From Herbinix sp. (GTDB lineage Bacteria; Bacillota; Clostridia; Lachnospirales; Lachnospiraceae), in contig JARBTJ010000022.1 of assembly GCA_029240245.1 (NCBI GenBank), positions 1 to 49,873 of the forward strand: a DNA stretch of 49,873 bases, given 5' to 3'. A model generated the notes under the pieces. The model was not told the DNA's origin. It ran no database searches and worked only from the letters and a program-made list of their open reading frames with translations. Position numbers and translations under genes: made by a program. This document shows, piece after piece, positions 1 through 8,125 of this stretch (positions within the stretch are counted from its first letter, which is position 1; each line of letters starts with the position of its first letter).

Positions 1-52
1 GACAGAAAAGGCATCCGATAATAGGGTAGATTCAGGGAGGGACCTAGCCTCC

Positions 53-430
53 ATGGAATATTTTTATGTACCTACAGCTAAATTCGAAAATCATAAGCTC
101 TTTAAAATTGAAGTATTGGAGAGGTATATCATCTATTATTATGTTCCTAAGGATGCCAAACAAGACCAACCTTTTGATTACAATACTGGCATAACGGTAA
201 TTTTCTCACGGACGCCTAAGGACGACCCGTTAGCTTCTGCGGTAGAACAGGCAGGAATCTCATTAACAGAAGATAATATCCTATATGAAAAAGATATAAA
301 TAGCGCAACCTTTGCTATTGAGGATACTAGGATGAGTATTTGCGTACCGGACGAATTAAATAATTATGATTATTTAAAAATATTGGTATCGCCGAAAAAG
401 TCGAGTTGGACAACTGAGATGAATTTATAA
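53..430 (+). CDS. Hypothetical protein, possibly 5'-truncated by the window edge
   Basis: This frame encodes a 125-residue acidic protein with no signal peptide and no membrane segment. I recognise no family. The ATG at 53 has a GGAGG about 11 bases upstream, which is slightly far. The same frame is open without a stop from base 2, so the true start may lie before the window and this may be the C-terminal part of a longer protein. The stop at 428-430 is followed directly, in the same frame, by another short open stretch (431-490) and then a third (491-553). This suggests either tail decay or an already non-functional gene. It may be a real hypothetical gene or the end of a larger one. Confidence 0.45.
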   Translation: MEYFYVPTAKFENHKLFKIEVLERYIIYYYVPKDAKQDQPFDYNTGITVIFSRTPKDDPLASAVEQAGISLTEDNILYEKDINSATFAIEDTRMSICVPDELNNYDYLKILVSPKKSSWTTEMNL

Positions 431-799
431 ATGAGCGCTTTTATTACTATAAGACATTTAGATGGGGATATTGATAGTCTAGCTTTATAAGGGCAAATAT
501 CCAAAATCACTATAAGATGGGCGGATAAAATCATAAAGAAGTATGACGAGTAATCCCATGCTACTTAAACATGGTTTTATATTACCTTCTATACTACCAT
601 AGTTTGTATTTTCGAGTTTAAATTTCGGATGACAACTATCCTAACATACAGGGATTCTGCTTGAAGATGAGTGTAAAGTTGTGTAGCAAATTTAATAATT
701 TCCTTAATATTCCATATTATGCTTGAAATTGCATATTATCTATGGTAGTATTTATGTGGACTTATTCCAATAATTATTTACGTAGGAGGATAAAAGATA
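431..799. other. Intergenic stretch with in-frame gene debris and an inverted repeat
   Basis: Bases 431-553 continue the frame of the upstream gene through two further stops (ending at 490 and 553) and look like degraded coding sequence. A weak stem (CCATG 556-560, CATGG 570-574) precedes four Ts. A perfect 12-bp inverted repeat has arms ATACTACCATAG at 591-602 and its complement at 740-751. The right arm overlaps the -10 box of the downstream protease promoter. I see no other gene here. Confidence 0.4.
723..751 (+). promoter_or_regulatory. Sigma-A-type promoter of the cysteine protease gene
   Basis: TTGAAA at 723-728 is followed by a 17-base spacer and TAGTAT at 746-751. The box pair lies about 50 bases upstream of the ATG at 800, which has its own GTAGGAGG site at 782-789. 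The -10 box sits inside the right arm of the 12-bp inverted repeat, so a regulator binding that repeat could affect it. Confidence 0.5.
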
Positions 800-1954
800 A
801 TGATTAAAAGTAATTTACAAAGAAGAGGATACATATATCTAGCTTTAATTTTAGCATTAGTATTATTTCAATTTGTACCAAATAAGGCTTTGGCATCAGA
901 AGATAAGGTTTCATCAGTAATACCTAAAAGTGCAACCCAATTTGTTGATGAAAAATATAAGGATATAATGGAGGTGGTTAAAAGTTATAAAAGCGATTTT
1001 AATGTTAAATCTGATGATTTAAATAATATTACTGTAGGGGAACCATTTGTCATTTATGATTTAGATCAAACAAGTCAAGATGAAATATATTATTATCCTG
1101 TATTAAATGGTAAAAATAAAGTAATTCTAAATTTAAGTATAACAGGAACAACAAATGGTTGGGGTCTTTCCGCCTCTGAAGAAATGGTAAAAGAACTAAA
1201 TAAAATAGATTATACAACTGAAGATTATATTTTTTATGAATCAAATGATAATATAATTGCTGAAAGCTCAGACGAAGTAATAAATCTATCAGGTATTGAA
1301 AGCGAGAAATGTCGTAAGTTTCAAGCGTATGATTTTCATGAAAAAGAAAAGATTATCTCAGGGGTTGTCAAAAAATTTTTAAAAACTGATCCATCTGACA
1401 AAAAGCATAAAAATATGAGTAAAGATAAGTATACCCCTTCATATAGTGAATCAACAAATACATCTAAAGTATGCTCACTATATAATAGTAAAGGACAAGG
1501 ATCATACGCAGATTGTTGGGCTGCAGTTGTAGCAACAATTGCAAATTATCGAAATGGAACTAATATAACTCCAACACAAGTTTGTGATTTTATGAATATA
1601 GGATATAACGATGGAGGTGATACATATGATGCACAATCAGCACTTTCTCATTATGGTGTATATTTAAATGAAATTTTTGCGCCATTATCATGGTCAAGTA
1701 TCACGTATAATTTAGACAATAAATACCCATCTTACGCTAGTTGCAAAGATAATTATGGTAATGGACATGCAATAACGGTCTATGGCTATACATGGGTAAA
1801 TGTAAATCAATTTATTCGTATTTGGAACCCTGGACTAAACTCTGGAAGTGGTGGTTTTCAGGTAATTTATTACTATCCAACTGGTACTACAATTTCGTAT
1901 AACAACAAGACATGGACTTGGACGTATTCATTATGTTGGATATATCTGGGATAG
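800..1954 (+). CDS. Secreted papain-like cysteine protease
   Basis: The 384-residue product begins with a basic N-terminus and a hydrophobic signal peptide (about residues 12-33, ending near ALAS). An acidic region of about 190 residues follows and resembles a propeptide. The last 160 residues form a papain-fold, staphopain/C39-like peptidase. Visible catalytic residues are Gln233 and Cys239 in GQGSYADCWAA, His323 in GHAITVYGY, and Asn343 in IWNPG, the expected papain order. The protein is probably exported and matured by loss of the propeptide; its substrate is unknown. It could be a toxin-like or nutritional protease, or a bacteriocin-type accessory protein, but no immunity or ABC exporter gene adjoins it. 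The gene is AT-rich, has its own promoter, and sits among decayed genes, which suggests an accessory acquisition. Confidence 0.8.
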   Translation: MIKSNLQRRGYIYLALILALVLFQFVPNKALASEDKVSSVIPKSATQFVDEKYKDIMEVVKSYKSDFNVKSDDLNNITVGEPFVIYDLDQTSQDEIYYYPVLNGKNKVILNLSITGTTNGWGLSASEEMVKELNKIDYTTEDYIFYESNDNIIAESSDEVINLSGIESEKCRKFQAYDFHEKEKIISGVVKKFLKTDPSDKKHKNMSKDKYTPSYSESTNTSKVCSLYNSKGQGSYADCWAAVVATIANYRNGTNITPTQVCDFMNIGYNDGGDTYDAQSALSHYGVYLNEIFAPLSWSSITYNLDNKYPSYASCKDNYGNGHAITVYGYTWVNVNQFIRIWNPGLNSGSGGFQVIYYYPTGTTISYNNKTWTWTYSLCWIYLG

Positions 1955-2006
1955 CATAAATGTTTTACATATTAATTATACAATAATAATATGGTATTAA
2001 AGTAAA

Positions 2007-2055
2007 TAGCTACTCCTACCCACATTATATAAAAGAGGGTTAGGAGTAGCTAAAT
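2007..2055 (+). terminator. Hairpin after the cysteine protease gene
   Basis: A 15-base arm TAGCTACTCCTACCC (2007-2021) pairs with GGGTTAGGAGTAGCTA (2037-2052) with one bulged T and a 15-base loop. The following T run is weak (AATGGTAATTTTAG), so this may be a terminator or an mRNA 3'-end stabiliser. Confidence 0.5.
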
Positions 2056-2079
2056 GGTAATTTTAGATGAATTGTCAAC

Positions 2080-2551
2080 AGTAAACTAGATAACCTTTTA
2101 AGGGTTCCATAGTTATTCTGGCTATCTTTTAAAATTATCTATTTTATTGTTCAGAAGGATTTCATGAATTTTTGCTTTACTTAATAGTAGTGTGCTTTTA
2201 GGTCTTGCAGTACTTTGTACAGTACTGATGCCAAATATTTGTGAAGATTATTATTGTTCACATTTATTTTCCTCATATAATCAACACTGCTTGTTTAAAA
2301 AACGTTCTTCATCTTCTGTTAAGTAATGCGTTTACGGAGGTCGATTAGTTCATTTTACTCAGGAGTACAGTTGTCTTTTTCCTAGAAATATCTAGAGTTT
2401 CTAATTGACATATCCACTTATCAAATAAAGAATGTGAAAGATTATACTCTCGGAGAATATACATTTTCTTTTGCCGCTGTGATATAACTAAAACAATCTG
2501 AGTATTAAATTCAGAGATAAATGCACATATGCAATTAATCAGTAGAAACAT
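2080..2551 (-). pseudogene. Degenerate IS3-family transposase (orfA and start of orfB)
   Basis: On the minus strand, reading from 2551, the translation contains a helix-turn-helix-like piece (ILREYNLSHSLFDKWI) typical of IS3 OrfA. After a frameshift near 2345 it continues with ELIDLRKRIT, and after another with EDEERFLNK. This is the usual OrfA order: HTH, basic linker, leucine-rich coiled coil. Further along, around 2200-2090, a second decayed piece reads KIHEILLNNK and then SQNNYGTLK, similar in character to the start of OrfB. Stops and several frameshifts break every part. No intact terminal inverted repeats were found. The assignment rests on motif memory, not on a search. Confidence 0.5.
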
Positions 2552-2844
2552 TTTACTAGTAACTGATTTAGACTTAAAGTTGTATATTGGTAAAATAGGT
2601 AAGAATAATTATGTTTTATAAAATAGTATTAATTTTTTTATGAGATAAATTTGATTCTGCATAAATATATAATATATATCAGAAATATTATATTAATAAA
2701 TGGTGAAGCGCAAAGTTACGTAACATCGAGTATTTCTTGTTAATTTAGCATAGAATTTAATTTTGCGTAAATTTAATTTTAAGTTTATATATAATAATAT
2801 TCCAAAAGTATTTATATTAATGTTTTATAATTGGATGGTGAAAA
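2552..2844. other. AT-rich intergenic DNA with a promoter at its right end
   Basis: This is very AT-rich and shows no open frame of note. TTGCGT (2763-2768), a 17-base spacer and TATATA (2786-2791) form a plausible promoter for the gene starting at 2845. An overlapping TATAAT lies at 2790-2795. Confidence 0.35.
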
Positions 2845-3258
2845 ATGAGAAAAAAGTTTTTAATGTTTATCGCAGTAATAGTAACTATAGTTTTAGTAGA
2901 TGTATGGTTTCGGAGTATAAATATGAATGAGTTAAAAGATATATTTTTAGGAGACATAGAAGAAATTACTATTCATGATCCAGTAGGTTATTACACCATT
3001 GATGAGCAAAAAGATGTTCAACTAATTTTTGAAGTTTTGCAATCGATGCATCTTAGTAGAAAAATTAATTCTCATAAAGATGGATTTGCATTTCTTATTG
3101 ACATTAAATTATATGACGGTGAAATAATTGAAATATGTGTTTTATCAAATGATATCCATATTAACAGGCATAATTATAAGCCAGATAAAGATTATATTAA
3201 TTATATTCGAGAAATATATAATAAATTATCACAGAAATATGAAAATTATCCTGCTTAA
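2845..3258 (+). CDS. Membrane-anchored hypothetical protein
   Basis: The 137-residue product has a single N-terminal membrane segment (about residues 4-22) after MRKK, with no lipobox cysteine. It is followed by an extracytoplasmic domain of about 110 residues with alternating acidic and hydrophobic strands. I recognise no family. The ribosome site (GGATGGTG, 2833-2840) is weak but well placed. The gene stands alone between an IS relic and a decayed phosphoglycerate mutase fragment, with its own candidate promoter, so it is probably accessory. Function unknown. Confidence 0.6.
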   Translation: MRKKFLMFIAVIVTIVLVDVWFRSINMNELKDIFLGDIEEITIHDPVGYYTIDEQKDVQLIFEVLQSMHLSRKINSHKDGFAFLIDIKLYDGEIIEICVLSNDIHINRHNYKPDKDYINYIREIYNKLSQKYENYPA

Positions 3259-3374
3259 TATATTTTATTTTTATATCCCTATAGTTTGTGCAATTTATTA
3301 GTTAAGAAACTATTCATAGTCTGTCCTAATAAATTTTAAAATTTATCTCTATGATTTAAAGAGTGAGGATTTTG

Positions 3375-3718
3375 ATTGTAAAATTGCCTCAGGCGGCGGA
3401 AGAATGCGTATAACAATGGATAGATACGAAGTAATTGGGATATGGTTAAACTTGGTTGGTAAACCCATGTACTTGGTATAGGAAGGCAAATTACAAGTGC
3501 GCTACGGGCTATAGAAATATATAGAGAAGAACTTAGCGTTATAGATCAGGATTTACCACCTTTTGTAATAACAGAAGAATCATTCAAGATAATGACAGTA
3601 TAGTTCTCTTCAATTTTAGAGGGGACAGAGCTATTGAAATAAGTAATGAATTTGAAGAAGCGGGATTTATCATAAAACATCATTATAAAACAGATCTTCT
3701 AAGCGCTAGGAGGTCTGT
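3375..3718 (+). pseudogene. gpmI: Decayed internal fragment of cofactor-independent phosphoglycerate mutase (plant-type)
   Basis: In one frame, from 3375, the DNA encodes DCKIASGGGRMRITMDRYE. After a frameshift the next frame gives WDMVKLGW, a stop, then THVLGIGRQITSALRAIEIY and SVIDQDLPPFVITEE. After another frameshift near 3580 it gives IQDNDSIVLFNFRGDRAIEI. These are the ordered, well-conserved blocks of the plant-type iPGM (ASGGGRM...TMDRYE...DQDLPPFV...FNFRGDRA). The fragment covers roughly one fifth of the enzyme (about 110 of some 500 residues), and neither end of the gene is present. It is a relic and cannot make an active enzyme. Confidence 0.8.
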
Positions 3719-3722
3719 TTTT
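3688..3722 (+). terminator. Rho-independent terminator downstream of the gpmI relic
   Basis: The arm AAACAGATCTTCT (3688-3700) pairs through AT, GC and two GU pairs with AGGAGGTCTGTTT (3708-3720) around a 7-base loop, and a T run follows. The GU pairing favours the plus-strand RNA. It separates the decayed region from the sugar-sensing locus. Confidence 0.7.
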
Positions 3723-3726
3723 GACA

Positions 3727-3755
3727 TGGAAATAATAAACTAATAATGCTATAAT
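3727..3755 (+). promoter_or_regulatory. Extended -10 promoter for the sugar-sensing operon
   Basis: A perfect TATAAT at 3750-3755 is preceded by TGC (an extended -10). A weak -35 (TGGAAA, 3727-3732) lies at 17-base spacing, and the first gene starts 47 bases downstream. A TTGACA at 3721-3726 is too far (23 bases) to serve as its -35. Confidence 0.5.
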
Positions 3756-3801
3756 ATGGTAAATAAGATTATCAGAAACCATATAAGTTGAGGACAAGTC
3801 A

Positions 3802-4833
3802 ATGGAGAAATCTACTTATGGAATAAAGAAAAATAAAATCATCTTTGCTGCAATCTTATTAAGTATAGTGACGGGATTTATTATTATATTTACCGGAATG
3901 ACTTATTATAAATTCCGTATCTCCGAGCTGGGCATTGAGGATATAGCAAACTATCATACCTTCAAGCATCATTATGCGATTATATCGGAGGAAGAGGATG
4001 CACCTTTTTGGGAAGCGATCTACGAAGGAGCACTTCAAAAAGGGAAAGAAGCTGATGCTTACATAGAGAAAATCGGGAGTAATTTATCTGTCTCGTATTC
4101 CCTTTATGAGCTGATGGAAATTGCGATTGCCTCTCAGGTAGATGGAATCATTATTGAACCAAATGGGGAGGATTATATTACAGAGTTGATTAATAAAGCG
4201 GACGAGGCTGATATACCCGTCATCACGGTACTTAAGGATGCTCCGGAAAGCAAGCGGAAAAGCTTTGTGGGAATTAACAGCTTTAATCAGGGGCAGGCCT
4301 ATAGTGAGCAGGTTTTAGATGTGATTCGAAGAGGCAGGAAAAAGATTACGGTACTTCTTAATTCAGATAGTAAGGATAACAGTCAGGATTTGATTTATTC
4401 CCATATAAGAGAAGCTGTGAGAGATGAGAACGTTGAGGTAGAAGCTGCAACGGTAAATACCCAAAGTACTTTCAGCTCGGAGGAAGACATCAGGGATATT
4501 ATTATGGATGCGGTTCATATGCCCGAGGTTTTAGTCTGTCTAACTGCAGTGGATACTCTTTGTGCCTATCAGGCAGTCGTTGACTACAATAAAGTAGGTC
4601 AGATTGATATTATCGGTTATTACGATTCGGAACTCATTTTGCGAGCAATCGATATGAATATTATTCATTCCACTATGACCATCGATGCAAAACAGATGGG
4701 TGCTTACTGTGTGGAGGCGTTAACAGAATATATGGATACCAAGCGGGTTAGTGAATACTATTCGGTAGATATTGATGTCATTGATTCTGACAATATTGAT
4801 CAATATATAGAAGACGATACAGCAAAGGAATAA
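3802..4833 (+). CDS. Membrane-anchored periplasmic-type sugar-binding protein (sensor subunit)
   Basis: The 343-residue protein has one N-terminal membrane segment (about residues 12-34) with no lipobox, then a type I periplasmic-binding fold of the LacI/ribose-binding class (HYAIISEEEDAPFWEAIYEG, VDGIIIEP, FVGINSFNQGQ). It lacks any DNA-binding domain. The RBS TTGAGGA is 8 bases before the ATG. It is the first gene of an operon with a histidine kinase 29 bases downstream, so it is probably an extracytoplasmic ligand-binding partner of that kinase, like XylFII in clostridial XylFII-LytS-YesN systems. The ligand is unknown. It is unlikely to be a transport subunit, because no permease follows directly and the true transport binding protein is at 9367. 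Confidence 0.75.
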   Translation: MEKSTYGIKKNKIIFAAILLSIVTGFIIIFTGMTYYKFRISELGIEDIANYHTFKHHYAIISEEEDAPFWEAIYEGALQKGKEADAYIEKIGSNLSVSYSLYELMEIAIASQVDGIIIEPNGEDYITELINKADEADIPVITVLKDAPESKRKSFVGINSFNQGQAYSEQVLDVIRRGRKKITVLLNSDSKDNSQDLIYSHIREAVRDENVEVEAATVNTQSTFSSEEDIRDIIMDAVHMPEVLVCLTAVDTLCAYQAVVDYNKVGQIDIIGYYDSELILRAIDMNIIHSTMTIDAKQMGAYCVEALTEYMDTKRVSEYYSVDIDVIDSDNIDQYIEDDTAKE

Positions 4834-4862
4834 ACGACAGAGGGATGTGAGAAAGGTTTCTT

Positions 4863-6350
4863 ATGAGGGTGAATTGGGTTAAAGGCTCCATACGTAGAAA
4901 ACTGATTCTGGTATTTGTATTTACTACCGGCATTGTATTTTGCACCAATATGTTTATGTACAATAATATCAATAAGTCCATCGGTACTATTGATAAGGTG
5001 TATGTCAGTAATGTCGGATTTAACGAATTGGTGGAGGCACTGACGAAGGTGCAGGATAATGTCTATGATTATCTGAATACAAAGAGTACTGTATCTCTTG
5101 AGAATTATTACCGGAGTGAGGAATATTACCGGGATTTAACCAATAATTTAAATAGTGATATCACAGACAACGATATGGTCCTGATGCAGAAGAATATTAA
5201 GAATATGTCGTCCAACTATCTTAAAATTTTGGATGAAGCAGTCAATTCCAAGCGTGGCAGGAATATTGAACGTTATAAGGAATATTATGAAAATGCAACA
5301 ACCATATATGGGTATATTAAAACCTACATCAACAATCTGAATAATGAGCAATTCAAATATAATTCGGATAATTATGAGCTGCTGTTATTATCCCTTCAAT
5401 ATCTGGAGGTGATCAGTACGGTAGTTTTATTGGTGATTACCTCTCTTAATATAGTCCTGATTATCATTATGACCAGAAGGATTACCGGACCTTTAACAAA
5501 GCTGACAGACGCTGCCAATGAAGTTGCGGCCGGAAATTTTGAAGTAGATTTGGTACAATTAGCTTCCTCCGACGAGCTGGAAATTGTAATGAAGGCCTTT
5601 CGGACTATGATTGGAAGCATTCATCAGTACATAATAAAAACCAGAGAAAGTCTGGAGCTGGAAAGCAGAATGAAGGAAAAGGAACTTATGATGACCAATC
5701 ATTTAAAGGATGCCCAGTTAAAATATCTGCAGGCGCAGATCAATCCTCATTTCCTGTTTAACACCCTGAATGCGGGAGCACAGCTGGCGATGATGGAGGG
5801 AGCGGATAAAACCTGTTTGTTCATCGAAAATATGGCAAGCTTTTTCCGCTATAACATGAAGAGTCTGGATAAAGACTCGACCATAAGGGATGAAATCAAG
5901 CTGGTAGACAGCTATATCTATATATTGAATGTGCGATTTTCCGGGAAAATACATTTCTACAAGGAGATCGATGAAAATTTACTGGACATCAGGGTTCCCA
6001 GCATGATTTTGCAACCGATTGTTGAGAATGCGGTCAACTACGGAATTCGGGATATCGATTATGAAGGGATTATCTCTATGCGGGTATTTGAGACAGAAGA
6101 GGACTGTAGTATCACTATTATGGACAATGGAGCCGGAATGGATTCTACGACAATGGAAAGGATTCTAAAACGTCGGACCGGGGTGGAGGCATCACGGGAG
6201 AAGACTATGATAAAGGATTCGGGAGGAATCGGTCTACGTAATGTGATCACGAGGCTGGAGCTATATTATGATAAGGATGACATATTAGATATCTACAGTG
6301 GTGGAAATAACAGAGGAACGCACGTCACCATACGAATACCGAAAAAGTGA
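4863..6350 (+). CDS. Sensor histidine kinase, YesM/LytS type
   Basis: The 495-residue protein has a membrane segment at about 13-33, an extracytoplasmic helical sensor region of about 150 residues, a second membrane segment at about 182-203, and a HAMP domain at about 204-258. The kinase core is of the His_kinase (PF06580) family. Visible motifs are the phosphoacceptor His296 in QINPHFLFNTLN, the N-box QPIVENAVNYG near 384-394, DNGAGM near 421-426, and a GGIGLRN G2 box. It should autophosphorylate and pass phosphate to the YesN-type regulator that follows. It probably reads the ligand state of the upstream binding protein. The 3' end of the gene has been duplicated downstream in two partial, non-coding copies. 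Confidence 0.9.
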   Translation: MRVNWVKGSIRRKLILVFVFTTGIVFCTNMFMYNNINKSIGTIDKVYVSNVGFNELVEALTKVQDNVYDYLNTKSTVSLENYYRSEEYYRDLTNNLNSDITDNDMVLMQKNIKNMSSNYLKILDEAVNSKRGRNIERYKEYYENATTIYGYIKTYINNLNNEQFKYNSDNYELLLLSLQYLEVISTVVLLVITSLNIVLIIIMTRRITGPLTKLTDAANEVAAGNFEVDLVQLASSDELEIVMKAFRTMIGSIHQYIIKTRESLELESRMKEKELMMTNHLKDAQLKYLQAQINPHFLFNTLNAGAQLAMMEGADKTCLFIENMASFFRYNMKSLDKDSTIRDEIKLVDSYIYILNVRFSGKIHFYKEIDENLLDIRVPSMILQPIVENAVNYGIRDIDYEGIISMRVFETEEDCSITIMDNGAGMDSTTMERILKRRTGVEASREKTMIKDSGGIGLRNVITRLELYYDKDDILDIYSGGNNRGTHVTIRIPKK

Positions 6351-6445
6351 CTGGAACGAAGAACTCACGTCACCATAGGAATAGCAAAAGAATGACTGGA
6401 CGAAAATCCACTTCACCATAGGAATATCGAAAAAGTAACATAACA
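6321..6445 (+). repeat. Three-copy tandem repeat formed from the 3' end of the kinase gene
   Basis: The block starting CACGTCACCATA at 6321, which encodes the last residues THVTIRIPKK and the stop, recurs at 6366 and again, more diverged, at 6409. The periods are 45 and 43 bases. Only the first copy is translated. The copies separate the kinase stop from the regulator start and look like slippage or unequal-crossover duplications. Confidence 0.75.
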
Positions 6446-6529
6446 TAGAGAACCATGCAGAAAAAATACCGAGGTTATAACGAAATAGGGTATGTCTGGG
6501 TAACCAGTAAGTGGCAGATAGGAGCGGTT

Positions 6530-8125
6530 ATGTATAAGATTATGTTGGCAGATGATGAGGGGATCGTGATTGATTCACTTAAATTTATCATTCAAAAGAA
6601 CTTTAAGAATGATTGTGTTATTGAGTATGCAACCACCGGCAGAAGTGTAATTGAGCTTGCCGAAAAGTTCAAACCCGATATTGCGATCATGGATATTCAA
6701 ATGCCCGGAATCAATGGTATTGATGCAATGAAGGAAATTCGCAAAACGAACAGTACGGTGATCTTTATCGTTATGACAGCCTACGATAAATTTAATTACG
6801 CCAAAGAAGCCATTAATCTTGGGGTCCTTGAGTATCTGACAAAGCCCGTCAACCATTCGGTGATTGTGGATATTTTAAAAAAGGCAATGGATATCATAAA
6901 GCAGGAACAAAAAAAGCGCAGTAACGACCTGATGATCCGCGAAAAACTGGAGATCGTCGTGCCGATCATTGAAAGTGATTTTATCTATGAAGTTCTATCC
7001 GGAGAAGATTATTCGATAGGTGCAGAAAATATTAAGAATCTTCTTGGGATTAAGGAAGAATACGGTATGATGATGATCCTTGAACTGGGAGATTCCTATG
7101 TGGAGGGTACTCTTACCAATCCGCTCGGTATTAGCGTAAAAGCACAGGCCATACATCCGGTGATACGCGAATGCTTTAAAGAAGAATTTAACTGTGTGCT
7201 TGGTCCCCTTATGGTTAATAAGATGGTTGCCTTTCTACCCAGTGGAAAGAGCCAATTGGATTACGATGACCGGACGAGTCTGATTGAACGTGCCAGGATG
7301 CTGATCCGTGAGCTTGTAAAACGGCTGGATATACAGTTTCGTATCGGAATCGGTTCAGTTACCACACTGGATAAATTACATAGCTCTTATCAGGAAGCTA
7401 CCAATGCCATGCGAAACGGAAAGGGCAGAGTTGCCCATGCAAAGGATCTGCCACTCGGGTGTGAGTATGAGGGGGATTACCCCATTGAAGTCGAGACAAA
7501 TTTATTTTCTATGATAGAAAAGGGTAATCTGGAAGGAGCGAAAACCGAGGCGAATTTGTTCTATGACTGGATGTTAAAACATTATCCGGAATATGAAATG
7601 GATATTAAGCTGAAGGTACTGGAATTCATCCTGTTCGCTGAACAAAAGGCTTTTTTAAACGGTGGAATGACTTATCATTTCCGGTATCGTAAGGATTATC
7701 TGCCGACCCTGCTGCAAATTGATAATTATGAGCAGCTGCGTAAGTGGTTTATCGATAAGGTATCCGAGGCTTGCTTAAATATTATTACAAAGAAGAACGA
7801 ACAAGCAAATGGAGTGCTTGCGAAAGCGAAAAGCTTCATAGAGGAAAATTTCCATAAGGATTTATCCTTAGAGGATGTATCCAGAACTGTGGATATCAGC
7901 CCGTATTACTTCAGTAAACTCTTTAAAGAGGAAACGGGTGAGAATTTTATTGAATACTTAACGAAGATACGGATCGAAAAGGCGAAGAAGCTTTTACAAA
8001 ACAGGGACTTAAGCATAAAGAATATCTGCCTCGATACCGGATATAGTGACCCGAATTATTTTAGCCGTATATTTAAAAAGCAAGTAGGTATGACACCTAC
8101 GGAATATAGGGAGAGGGTAGAATGA
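6530..8125 (+). CDS. Response regulator with AraC-type DNA-binding domain, YesN type
   Basis: The receiver domain (about residues 1-125) carries the acidic pair LADDEG, phosphoacceptor Asp55 in IMDIQMPG, and the conserved Lys in LTKPVN. A middle region of about 300 residues follows, then two AraC helix-turn-helix motifs in the last 100 residues (SPYYFSKLFKEETGENF, CLDTGYSDPNYFSRIFKK). I chose the ATG at 6530 because it has GGAG 5 bases upstream and begins exactly at the receiver (MYKIMLADDEG). The frame is open further up to 6455, where the residues fit no receiver. This 531-residue regulator is expected to activate the sugar ABC transporter behind the 9284-9312 promoter. It overlaps the next gene by 4 bases. 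Confidence 0.9.
   Translation: MYKIMLADDEGIVIDSLKFIIQKNFKNDCVIEYATTGRSVIELAEKFKPDIAIMDIQMPGINGIDAMKEIRKTNSTVIFIVMTAYDKFNYAKEAINLGVLEYLTKPVNHSVIVDILKKAMDIIKQEQKKRSNDLMIREKLEIVVPIIESDFIYEVLSGEDYSIGAENIKNLLGIKEEYGMMMILELGDSYVEGTLTNPLGISVKAQAIHPVIRECFKEEFNCVLGPLMVNKMVAFLPSGKSQLDYDDRTSLIERARMLIRELVKRLDIQFRIGIGSVTTLDKLHSSYQEATNAMRNGKGRVAHAKDLPLGCEYEGDYPIEVETNLFSMIEKGNLEGAKTEANLFYDWMLKHYPEYEMDIKLKVLEFILFAEQKAFLNGGMTYHFRYRKDYLPTLLQIDNYEQLRKWFIDKVSEACLNIITKKNEQANGVLAKAKSFIEENFHKDLSLEDVSRTVDISPYYFSKLFKEETGENFIEYLTKIRIEKAKKLLQNRDLSIKNICLDTGYSDPNYFSRIFKKQVGMTPTEYRERVE

Noticed and set aside
2204..2225. Perfect short stem CAGTACT/AGTACTG as a terminator
   Set aside because: It has no T run and lies inside the IS relic.
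3259..3374. Separate small gene before the gpmI relic
   Set aside because: No start with a ribosome site and no open frame of useful length.
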